Assembly (NCBI GenBank): GCA_018257865.1
Contig: JAEUBA010000014.1
Coordinates: 62,001 to 126,000, forward strand
Length of the DNA: 64,000 nucleotides
Source of the DNA: Stereocaulon alpinum
Lineage: Eukaryota > Ascomycota > Lecanoromycetes > Lecanorales > Stereocaulaceae
Direction: 5' to 3'
The position numbers and the translations under genes are program-made. The stretch's first letter is position 1. Each line of letters starts with the position of its first letter. A model generated the notes under the pieces. That model saw nothing but the letters and a program-made list of their open reading frames with translations, did not search any database and was not told the DNA's origin. Shown in pieces: positions 47,673 to 57,418 of this stretch.

Positions 47673-49727
47673 ATGGCATATAATTTCTCCAATCCCCAGA
47701 AGCCCGAAATCAACTTTGATGCCATCTTCAGCGCGAAAGTGAAATGGCCACCATCCAAACCTATTCCGAAAGTCGCACATTTTGTCCATGCAGAGGTCAA
47801 GGAGCTGACATGGCTGGAGTGGGCAGCTGTTCGTGCTGCTGTGGTCAACCTAGGGGTGGAGAAGGTTAATGTTTGGGTACCGGAGAAGGCAGAGCTGAAA
47901 GGCTGGACATGGAACCGCATCCAGGAAATGCCCGAGGTAACGCTGAGGAAGATTGTCATGCCAAAGACTGTCTGGGGAGGTCGCATCGACTTCGCTCAAC
48001 AACAAGCGGATATCATCCGGCTGAAGATCTTGTATGAGGAAGGAGGTAAGCTTGAGTATTGGCTGGATGCGAGCATTTGTATTGACGTGGAACTAGGTAT
48101 ATACCTGGACAGTGACCTGGTGGCCCTCAAATCTTCAGACGACATAATATACAACAACGCAACACGTTCTACCGTTATGGCGCTACAGCATAAAGGGGAC
48201 GGCATACCCAATGGAATGATCATGTCGAAGCCCAGATCGCCATTCATAAAGAGATGGATCGAGCAATATAAGGAAATCAAAGATCACAACGTCTGGGATC
48301 AACTCTCCACGAGCCGACCACACGCCATGTATACCGATATAGATCCTGATCTCACTGTGCTGGATGGTCAATCATGGTTCTATCCTCTCTCTTCCCAGAG
48401 CGATAGAGATACGACTTTGAAGATGTTGTGGTTTGGGAAAAGCTGGCATGAAGCTGATAAGAGCTACGGTACCCACTTCTGGCACCCAACAACCCAGTTC
48501 GCTAAATCGATTACGCCCAAAGTCATACAGACAATCGATACGCCACTTTTTTGCAGGATACGAAATATTTTCGATAACCTGGACAATGATGGTTATCATT
48601 CGACACCTCCGCAGAAGAATCCGAATTGTACTGTAACCTGGACGTCGGATCTAAAACCAGAGAAACACAGAATGTTTTCAGACTACAGGATGTGTACGGA
48701 CGACCTTGACACCAAATGGGTAGACTCTTCAGGCTTCAACAACCACGGCTGGGCTCCAAAAGGGACTTCATTACAGCTAAATACAACGTCCAGACTCCCT
48801 ATTCGCAATATCACAGCTAATTCTTATGCCGTGCTGCCTGTGCCAGTGGACTGGGACTCGAGGGTCTGGTCCGTTCGGATGACCTTCCACATGGACACTA
48901 AGAATATTGTAGAAGGCGAAGGTGTGGGCATATTTAAGATCAGGATGGAGGAAGGTGGAGAAATTCTCATTCGGGTTAGGAACGACAACCCTTTCCCAGG
49001 CATCACGCTCAAACTGGAATGGGCGGGTAACAAGCTAGCATCAGAAAAACTACAGAAGTTGAACGACATGACCTGGGTCTCCCAAGCTGGGTAAGCTTCG
49101 CCACTTGCCGTTGACCCGCTTCAATACCTCCCATGATGGACTGCTGATCGGTCATATTACAGTCTTCCCTCGTTCAAAACAGGCCCGCACGAAGTGGCAA
49201 TCACGTTTGACCGCAGGGACCGCGGATATGTTAATCTCTTCCTCGATGGTGAACAGATCGCCAACAATAGTATGCCATTGATAGCTTCTCCAAAGATTGG
49301 CCAAGAGATATGGTTCAACGCCCTTGATTGGGACAATCTAGACACCGGCTTCCGTGGCACATTGAATCGCTTCACCATGTACGCCGATGCGCTAACACCT
49401 CAAGATATTGCCCTCCCTTTGAGAACTACCTCGTACATGGCGGAGCAGATATCAAAGTTAAAATCACATATCAATGGATCACACGCCACTACATCACCTT
49501 GGGCAATCTTCTTCCCTGTTGTCATCATTACGATATTGCTGCTGTTCTTAGGTCGGAGGAAGAAGGGTCTCATCATGGCCATACCTGAATATCTGAGCCG
49601 AGTACGCAAATCAAAGATCGCCCATATCTCGGTCTTTGCGAAGACGGTTCCTCGTCGTGCAAGTGAGCATGCTAGTCAGCTACCCCTGCTAGAACAAGAG
49701 GAGAGAAGTGAGAAGAGCAAGGAGTGA
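47673..49727 (+). CDS. GT32-like glycosyltransferase with LamG-like domain and C-terminal membrane anchor
   Basis: Three exons (47673-48045, 48097-49090, 49163-49727) give 643 residues. The N-terminal third opens with KPIPKVAHFVHAE and has a Rossmann-like donor domain. After the first intron comes the DXD motif LDSD (about 128-131) in GGIYLDSDLVAL, typical of DXD sugar-binding (GT32-type) transferases. From about residue 395 to 595 a concanavalin A-like (LamG) fold is suggested by DSSGFNNHG, WSVRMTFHM, EVAITFDRRD, VNLFLDGEQ and GTLNRFTMYADAL. A single helix (AIFFPVVIITILLLFLG) and basic tail end the protein. Golgi or plasma-membrane location is inferred. The first intron is 51 nt and free of stops, so unspliced RNA would simply gain 17 residues before the DXD motif. 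No N-terminal anchor is visible; an upstream exon may be missing. Confidence 0.72.
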
Positions 49728-50154
49728 TAGGCCCAGAAGGACTATGCACTGCAAAACCGACTTGAGATCTCTCGAAGAGATGCCCAAGTGACTGGAGGAG
49801 CCGGCTCCCAGCCCTTTAATCTGACAACGTGAGTAGGCACCATTCGGATGCTGCATTGCATTCTTATTACCAAAGCGAGTTTTAGTCTGAAGATGAAACA
49901 TGCTGGCTGCCCAGCGACATTGCATGAAGGCTTGCGGCCAGCTTAGAGAAGGCTAGGATGAGTGGAGCAGATCGATGAAATCTGGCATTGGAAGGCAATG
50001 ATAGTTTCCAGAAGGAGACGCGAAGAATTACAGCGGCCGGAACATCGGAGCAACATGTGTCCAGGGGAAATGAAGGCCGAATAGAAGAGCCGTGGGCCGT
50101 GATATGCATGGAGATTGCATGAGATCTATCTGTCCATGTACAGAGATTCATGTT
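49728..50154. other. Intergenic between convergent genes
   Basis: This 427-bp stretch lies between the stops of the glycosyltransferase and the CinA-domain gene. No feature was recognised. Confidence 0.5.
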
Positions 50155-50801
50155 TTACAACTTCGCATCCCCCTTGATGACATCTCTCAATAGCTTCAAG
50201 CCTTCTACCGCAAAGGCAACCATGTTCCCTTCCCTGTCCCCTCCCAATCCTGTCTCTACCTCCTTTGTTGATGTACCCTTTTCTGCCGCCACGGCAAGCG
50301 CTACGTATCCTCTTTACGATCCATAACAGTCAGCCCAAAGTCCTTCCTCTGTTACAAGAACCAATGATGACAAACTCACGGCGTCCTGTTCCTGGTATTC
50401 CCTCCAGTCGGTCCAGCGGTCCCACTCTCACAGACGCAATAAGTAGCTCCCAGTGTCCTCCTCACATTTTCCGCCAGTCCCTTCACCACATCTTCTGTGG
50501 GACCCTTATACGCCGCCCTCGTTTCTTCTGTCCAATCTGCAAACGCAATGCGAGATTCGAGGGTGTACAACGTCAAGCCGCCCTTGTAGATTTTGGAAGC
50601 ACCAGGTGTGGAGAGGATGGCGGCGGAGATAAGACCTCCTGCGGCCTTGTGTGATGCATCAGCCTGGCTTCAAGTGATGCAAGCGCAGGGTAAGCATCGT
50701 ACAGTTTCGGCCACGCAGACGGTTTCCGAGCGTTTCTTAAGAAGGGACGAGACTTCAACGGCGATCTCACGGATTGAGGGTGGTGGAAAGCTAGAAGCCA
50801 T
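50155..50801 (-). CDS. Stand-alone CinA C-terminal domain protein (PncC-like)
   Basis: Three exons (50801-50703, 50645-50380, 50311-50155) give 173 residues, the size of one CinA C-terminal domain. Conserved blocks are VCVAETAAGGLISAAILSTP near the N-terminus, YKGGLTLYTLESRI, and CESGTAGPTGG, matching the catalytic Ser/Thr and glycine loops of nicotinamide mononucleotide deamidases. Bacterial PncC converts nicotinamide mononucleotide to nicotinic acid mononucleotide in NAD recycling. Whether the fungal protein keeps this reaction is not known, and the usual SAESCTGG reads AETAAGG here, so the first serine is replaced. The last intron's 3' site is AAAG at 50312; the nearer GAG would break the frame. 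Confidence 0.8.
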
Positions 50802-51233
50802 TCTAAGTGAACGAACGGAAAGCCGAATGGCTGTCCGGAAGGTACTGGAGGAGCAAAGCTGCTTGGAGAGGAGCATGCAGGATCTCGATGCCGCCAATGC
50901 GGAGAAGGGCAGCACATATATAGGGCAAAGTTAACCAAGCCCTAAGCGCCAATCCTAGCCCTAAAGATCATTGAGACCTGCCTCATTCGTACAATGATCC
51001 TCCCCTCATATCTCCCACCATTACACCAACCAGAGACTTTGCCCCGCAGATCGACTTCTTTCTATAGCTAGACGAGGGTGTATTTCCATGCGCGTTATCG
51101 ACCGTTATCTGCAAGTACTACAGCAAGCCTACGTCATTCGTAATAGCACGGGCTATTAATTATCCTCGATTAGCAATATGTCCATGTCTAAGCACTCCTT
51201 CTTACTCCATATACAAGCGGCAATATCACAATC
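50802..51233. promoter_or_regulatory. Divergent promoter region, CinA-domain and Dal5-type genes
   Basis: 432 bp lie between two divergent start codons. No distinct element was recognised. Confidence 0.45.
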
Positions 51234-53033
51234 ATGCCAGACGAGAAACCTCCCTCGTACCCAGATGTGGAGATGGAGGCGACCAGGACTGGTAGTGATG
51301 ATAACGAGAAAGAAGGATACCGGCGAGGTAGCGGAGCACCGGAGCAAGTGCTGAAGCATGCCAATGATGCCGACGAAGCTATGAAAGCTTTTCAGGGCCA
51401 TGAGGGGGAGGCAATTTTCATTGACGAGGCCACGAACAAACGCTTGCTGGCCAAGATTGATCTTAACATCATGCCAGTGTGTTAGGCTAAGGGAAGAAGC
51501 ATGAGAAGCATGGCTGACGGAACTGTAGCTCCTCTGTGTGGTTTATGGTCTCAACTACCTCGACAGTATGTTATTGTAGGATTTTCTTGGTACGAATTGG
51601 GCACTGACAAGTCCCAGAAACCACCCTCTCCTACGCCAGCATCATGGGCATCAAGAAAGACATCAAACTCAAGGGAGACGATTATCAATGGCTAGGAAGC
51701 ATGTTTTACTTTGGTAATTCCTCTTCTGTCCGCTCATCAACTACTGTCTAATAACGACCAGGCTATCTGGCTTGGGAATACCCAACTAACCGCCTCCTTC
51801 AACGTCTCCCTCTCGCCAAATATTCCTCCTTTTGCATTATAATGTGGGGCCTTGTCCTTTGCTGCATGGCCGCCGTAAAGAACTATTCCGGCGCCATCGC
51901 CGTGCGGTTTTTCCTCGGCGTCTTCGAAGCGGCTGTCACACCTGGCTTTGCACTCTTCACAAGCCAGTGGTATACAAAGAAAGAGCAAGGAACACGTATT
52001 GGGATATGGTTCAGCTTCAACGGCTTTGCGCAGATCTTTGGCGGCTTAGTGGCTTACGGCATTGCTAAAGGCACAGAAAAGCATGGCTCTGCAATCGCAC
52101 CGTGGAGGATTGTCTTCCTAGTCACAGGACTGTTGACCTCAGCACTCGGCTGCATCTTCCTCGCTATCATGCCCGACAATCAACTCAACGCCCGCTGGCT
52201 CAAAAAGGAGGACAGACGACTAGCAGTCGAGAGAGTACGCGTCAACCAGCAAGGAATCGGCAACAAGCACTTCAAAGCCTACCAATTCAAGGAAGCCCTT
52301 ACAGATCCCTTGACCTGGGCCTTTGTCTTCTACGCCTTGACAGCCGACATCCCGAATGGCGGCATCAGCAACTTCTTCTCCCAATTGATCGTCTCATTCG
52401 GCTACACAGCCGATCAATCCCTCCTCTACGGCACCCCAGGCGGTGTAGTAGAAATAGTCGCCCTCATTGTCTGCGGCTACCTTGGCGACCGTTACAGGAA
52501 CCGCCTCCTTATCTCTTCCTCCGGCCTGTTCATCTCGATCCTGGGCATGGCCTTGATCGTAGGTCTACCAATACATAACAACGGTGGCCGCCTGGCAGGC
52601 TACTACCTGACACAAGCAAGTCCGACAATGTTTGTATGTTTGCTATCGCTCATTGCGACAAACGTGGCTGGTTATACGAAGAAAACTACGGTAGCTGCTC
52701 TGTACTTGATTGGATATTGCGTCGGCAACATCATCGGTACGTCACCTCCCTCTCTCCTTCTCCCTCCATCACCCGACAAAGGAAAACTAACCCACCCCAG
52801 GCCCCCAAACCTTCCGCCCCAAAGACGCCCCCCGCTACGTCCCCGCCGAAATAACAATCATATGCTGCTACGGCGCCTGCCTCATCGACGTAGCCTTCAT
52901 CTGGTGGTACTGCAAGCGGCAGAATAAGAAGAAGGCAGCGTTTAGAGCGATGCCGGGGTACATGAAGTTAGCGAATCAGGAATGGTTGGATTTGACGGAC
53001 GGGGAGAATCCAGAGTTTGTTTATACTCTATGA
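51234..53033 (+). CDS. MFS transporter, Dal5/allantoate permease (ACS) family
   Basis: Five exons (51234-51476, 51529-51565, 51618-51713, 51762-52736, 52801-53033) give 527 residues. A polar N-terminus ends in LLAKIDLNIMP, directly before helix 1, and the family signature LNYLDKTTLSYASIMG follows in exons 2 and 3. Other signatures are GYLAWEYPTNRLLQRLP, GVFEAAVTPGF and GNIIGPQTF. Twelve helices are present, and the C-terminus ends in a cytoplasmic tail with WLDLTDGENPEF, also typical. Members import anions such as allantoate, ureidosuccinate, nicotinate, pantothenate or biotin precursors across the plasma membrane. The actual substrate is not predictable here. Exon 2 is only 37 nt. Confidence 0.88.
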
Positions 53034-53650
53034 AGGGGAGTTGGATGGGAGTGTAGGCGAGATGTTGGTTTTCCGAAGGGATTGTTACGTATGTAGGTTG
53101 TATGTATGACATGTAACACGCTATCGACGACAGATCATGCTACATCTGAGTGCAACTCCCCATTCATATCCACCTCTCACTCTCCCTCTCACAACTCCAC
53201 GCTGCCAATCCGCATCCCACTCTTTCTCACCCGAGCTACGCATGGTTCTCATAATATTACTTTTAAAAAAAACCCCCCCCGACGAAACACAACATACCTA
53301 ACCCTCATCAAACAGATGCCAGGCAAAAAAAACCCTACCCCTTTCATAGCCTAGCCCGCCTTTTTGTTTTTTCCTGCTTGGCTGCCAGGTTTGGGTGTTA
53401 GCTGATAGGGTGGAATACTCGTCTCTCGCCTTGGATGGCGCGGCGAGGTTTCTGCAACGGCTTGTTTTTTGTTGGTGTCAGGGGGTTTCGGTGTGCGGAT
53501 GTAAGGGAGGGTTGGGTTGGGTATGCGGAGGGTATGTGTGAGTAGATCAGATCCGGTAGGCAAACAAACTGGTGGAGTGGGGATGTCGTGTATTTGGTTT
53601 GGTTGGGGATGGGGCGAGCGGGGTTTGATATCGTTAGGGAAGAAAAGCGG
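53034..53650. other. Intergenic, no gene seen
   Basis: Includes a C-run near 53272-53280 and G-rich segments at 53470-53560. No supported gene. Confidence 0.45.
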
Positions 53651-54062
53651 GTCAATTGCTTTCAGGGCATACATATATGCGAGAAGTAATATATGATCCG
53701 ATCAGGCAAAAAAACAGGTGGTAACGGAAAGAGCTTAGTGTTTGTTTAGGAAACACATCTACGTGTTTTGGCTTGCTGTACCTGCTGATCTGGGGGATCT
53801 GATATGTATGTATTATTTTGATGGCTAGCGTTGAGAGAGAGATGCAGGTTGATTGCTTTCCGGGCATACATATATGCGAGAAGTAATGTATGATCCGATC
53901 AGGCAAACAAACAGGTGGCAACGGAAAGAGCTTAGTGTTTGTTTAGGAAACATCTATATGTTTTGGCTTGCTGTACCTGCTGATCTGGGGGATCTGATAT
54001 GTATGTATTATTTTGATGGCTAGCGTTGAGAGAGAGATGCAGGTCAATTGCTTTCAGGGCAT
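53651..54062. repeat. Direct repeat of about 196 bp, two full copies plus a short third
   Basis: Copy 1 starts at 53651 (GTCAATTGCTTTCAGGGCAT), copy 2 at 53848 and a truncated third copy at 54043. The two full copies differ at only a few positions, for example ACACATCTACGTG against ACATCTATATG and GGTAACG against GGCAACG. Each copy includes a GGGCATACATATATGCGAG motif containing a short palindrome (CATATATG). No coding capacity was recognised. It is a local tandem duplication just upstream of the next gene. Confidence 0.9.
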
Positions 54063-54160
54063 ATATGCATCAAGATGCCATGGAGATAATGTCATCAAAG
54101 CGAGGACAATGCTGCAATAAGCATCAAGCTCCCAGATTCAAGAACCACACTGCGAACACA

Positions 54161-55504
54161 ATGAAACTGTTCGGACGCCGTCCCAGTACGCAAGATTCCA
54201 GCTGTCAGGATCAAGACCGAGCTCGAGCTCGAGCGAGTAGAGATGCCCACCATGAGAGTCGTTCCACCCGTCGCTTGGTAGACAAAACCTCCAGACGCGC
54301 CAGCCTCGACGAAAGAGGCCGACCAATTGTCAAAATACCCAGAACATCGCCACAAGAAGCTATCGACTCTCTCTGTGACAATCTTACTGACTTTCTCATG
54401 TATGTCGCGCATCTCAGAGATGAATTTACCGGAGATATCAATCTAGTTAAGCAGTACGCCAGTCCCAAGGATATGGAATCGTTGTGGGTCAGCAAAGTGG
54501 ATGGGAGTGATGGAAGAGGGCGCGATCATAGTAACGCTGCATCGAATACTGGATACAGGAGCAGAAGGACTCTGCTCAAAAGGTGTCTCCGTGTTGCGAC
54601 TATGATGACAGGGACTAGCAAAACCGAGAAAGACGCGGTATTAGCTCAAAAGCTTCACGGCATGGGCAAGGGCATCATGAAGCTGCTACACGATGCTGCG
54701 CACGACCAGTCAAGTGTGGAGCATCTGTTGACCGAACTTGAGATGCTCCGCATTTTTCTAGATAGAAACGGAGCTCGCACATCAACACAGCAGGACCGCA
54801 GAAGTGCTGACCCGCCAAACATGGAACGCAGTAGTCGTGGACGCGGTAGGGACCTGGACCAGCGAGGAAGGCCTGAATTCCGCGACGACACAGTCTTCCA
54901 GAATCCAGATCCGTTCAGGTCCCCAGCGCATCATCCTGGACCCAAGCCGGCAGAGCCTGAGCATGAACTTGCCGGTCGTGGGGGCCAAGACTGGGATGGA
55001 CAATTCGACGCATGCAGTCACCGTGCATCCTGTCAGAGCCAGGGATATAGACATCACCACGACCACTATCCCTCTGAGAGTCCTCGAAGGCATTCAGATT
55101 ACGTGGGAAGATGGCCACCAGAGCCTACGCGCGACAGCTGCAGCTGTGATCATTCATTTCCGGATAAGCCTAAACCTAAATGTGGTTCTGGTGACCGCAA
55201 AAAGAGAGACTGGAGGAGCAGTGGTCCTGAACGCTATCCGAGTCGAAAAGCTAGGCAGAACACTAATCACGATCACTACTCGAAGGGAATCGAACCTTGC
55301 GAAGACTACCACGAAGAGGAGGGAAGGTCGAATAGGGCGCACGAAGACCGTCAGGACAGCCACAATTGTGAAGGGCGTGCCGAAGACGGGGAAGAGGCCC
55401 GGAGCGAAGGAGCTGATGGCGGGTTAGGAGCCGAAGGTGAAGAACCAGAGAGGGAACATGAATCTGAGTATAGTCGCAACGTTGGTGGTGCCAACGACGA
55501 CTAA
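54161..55504 (+). CDS. Charged, hydrophilic orphan protein
   Basis: A single exon encodes 447 residues from ATG 54161 (MKLFGRRPSTQ). The frame is open upstream to 54026, partly inside the direct repeat, so that extension is unlikely to be coding. Residues about 60-200 contain a helical segment (EAIDSLCDNLTDFLMYVAHLRDEF and AVLAQKLHGMGKGIMKLLHD) with regular leucines, perhaps a helical bundle. The C-terminal half is very rich in Arg, Asp, Glu, His and Ser and looks disordered. No signal peptide, enzyme motif or known domain is visible. Function unknown. Confidence 0.55.
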   Translation: MKLFGRRPSTQDSSCQDQDRARARASRDAHHESRSTRRLVDKTSRRASLDERGRPIVKIPRTSPQEAIDSLCDNLTDFLMYVAHLRDEFTGDINLVKQYASPKDMESLWVSKVDGSDGRGRDHSNAASNTGYRSRRTLLKRCLRVATMMTGTSKTEKDAVLAQKLHGMGKGIMKLLHDAAHDQSSVEHLLTELEMLRIFLDRNGARTSTQQDRRSADPPNMERSSRGRGRDLDQRGRPEFRDDTVFQNPDPFRSPAHHPGPKPAEPEHELAGRGGQDWDGQFDACSHRASCQSQGYRHHHDHYPSESPRRHSDYVGRWPPEPTRDSCSCDHSFPDKPKPKCGSGDRKKRDWRSSGPERYPSRKARQNTNHDHYSKGIEPCEDYHEEEGRSNRAHEDRQDSHNCEGRAEDGEEARSEGADGGLGAEGEEPEREHESEYSRNVGGANDD

Positions 55505-55625
55505 TACTGGCTCGAGGCTCGTCCATCCAAACCGTGTTCGGCGAGCCTGCACCTGGCGATCCCCGGTCCAGCGGTCCAAGGCTGAATGGAGGATTTCACT
55601 CCACCTGTCGTTTGTGTTTATGATT

Positions 55626-56788
55626 TCAAGTCGAAAGACCAGGCCACTCTACTCCAAAGTTAGCGTCATTAGAAGCACCTGCCGCCCCTATCACTTACCC
55701 AAAGTGGTGTGTTCCCCGTTCACCAGGCTGACCTCAACCCTATCCCCTACAGCAACCGTGTGCCCATTCGCTTCGCTTGCAGACTTCAAGAAGCCGTATC
55801 GCCCAAAGATTGGACTCCATTTGGAGCCTTTGTCAATTCGTCGGTCTTTCATGAGCTTTTTGAGCGCATTGCCTGCTTCGCCAGTCGCCGCTTGGCCTGT
55901 ATTGTAGTCGACGTTGATACTGACGCAGCGGGCACAATTCGCAGTCAAAACTATCTCCGTGGTTACTAACTTGCTAGTAATAATGATACCACCCCAGTAG
56001 TCTTCCTCATAGGCCTTCTGCGAGCCGGAGAGTACAATATTTGGTCTGAATTTCGTGATATCCATCTCCGTGCCGTCTGAGAATCTGGAAGAGACATCCT
56101 GCACTGACTCCTCCGTCACAACCAGGTAGGCAGCCAAGTCGGTAAAGGTGATGCCATCTTCTTCACCGCTCTTGCCTCCTGTAAAGTTCGGTAAGCTTGA
56201 AGTTACGCTCGATAGCCATGACTTGCTCCCCGCAGACTTGTTCCGAACAGCATTAGGAGAGACATTCCCAAGTACAGGTCTTCTATTAGGTCCCAGGTAT
56301 GCTAGAACAACCTCATACCCAAAACACGAAGAGAACCACTCATTGACCCGCTCCTCCATCCTATACGCTTTGGCAGGGCTATTGTGCAGCAGGACATCCA
56401 TTGTCTCCAAATTGCCCACATCAGGCTCCAATGGTATGTCCAAGCTCATTGTCTCCGCGCCAGGAGGACAATATGTGACCGTGAACGAGCCAGCTTCCTC
56501 GTCGATACTCTGCAAAAAGAGGGCGAGCTCAGGATAGTATGTAATGGTCATGTTCTCCAGGTTGCCAATGAGATGGCTCTTTGAACGCGGTACGGGATCG
56601 CCATTGGTCGGATGTAGCTTGATGAGCATGAAGCGACGGTCGTGAGGGAAGCCATAAGGAGTCAGGATGGCGGTATTGAGGGGCACAGAGCGGAGGGATT
56701 TGATGGGGTAGGTGTAAAGCTAGGGGGTAGAGTGTCAGACAGGTGCGTGACCCGGAGGAATTGAAGGACGTACCTGTGTGATCTTCAT
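55626..56788 (-). CDS. MOSC-domain protein (mARC/YcbX-like, MOSC_N plus MOSC)
   Basis: Three exons (56788-56774, 56719-55699, 55651-55626) give 353 residues. Exon 1 is only 15 nt (MKITQ) and joins LYTYPIKSLRSV, the standard MOSC_N beta-barrel opening. The MOSC domain follows, with FRPNIVLSG, the cysteine motif NCARCVSINVD (the second Cys is the expected molybdenum ligand), and GRYGFL. The 26-nt last exon adds VEWPGLST, the expected end of the family. mARC-like proteins bind molybdenum cofactor and reduce N-hydroxylated compounds with cytochrome b5 partners. Fungal members are often called MOSC-domain proteins without assigned substrate. There is no obvious mitochondrial targeting sequence. 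Reading through the last intron would replace the tail with a single lysine. Confidence 0.87.
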
Positions 56789-57418
56789 CGTTGCTGTTAG
56801 TATACCAGAATAGATATGCGATAGCAAGGTTGTAAGACATGCTTAGAAGTTATTGAGGGGCAGTATCATGAACAGATAAGGCGGGGTTTTGGCCTCTTGG
56901 CAGGAGATCGAACGGCTGGGGGCCAAGGTACATGATGAAGATTCAGGACGATATGTTGTACGTCGGCTTTGGGAAGCAACCAACGCTCAAGTACCGAAGT
57001 AGGCAGGTCGAGGCAGCTACATTTACGAGGTTTGATTTACTTTTGATGTTCAAGATGTGGATGGGTTCTCAAATTCTTGAATGTCTCTGGAAGTATACAT
57101 CTCAAACGCCTAGATTGCAGCTCTGCATTATAGACAATTTGTCTTGTTGACCTACTGTTTGGACGATGTACCTCCACCTTCTCCCAATGTGCATACTATC
57201 CGAACAGAGGATGACAAGGTTGCCGAGCTCCAATCGATTAAGGAGTGAGCAAACATGATGTTACAGATCCTGTGGGGGACATTGTGAGTTGCATTGATCG
57301 GACGTCAAGGTTCTTGCAGATTGTCGATGGCCCAGTAGGTAAGACTGGCGTCGTGAAACATCTGTTGACAGTGTCGCCTGCGTCTGGTCGAGCATTTGTT
57401 GAAGGAATCCCTTCCTTC
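56789..57418. other. Intergenic, 630 bp
   Basis: Presumed MOSC gene promoter and the regulator's 3' region. No gene recognised. Confidence 0.45.

Noticed and set aside
53651..54062. CRISPR-like array
   Set aside because: The repeat is about 196 bp with no short spacer pattern, and the genome is eukaryotic.
54026..54160. Upstream extension of the orphan protein to 54026
   Set aside because: The extension begins in the direct-repeat DNA and its first codon is not a convincing start; ATG 54161 gives a cleaner N-terminus.
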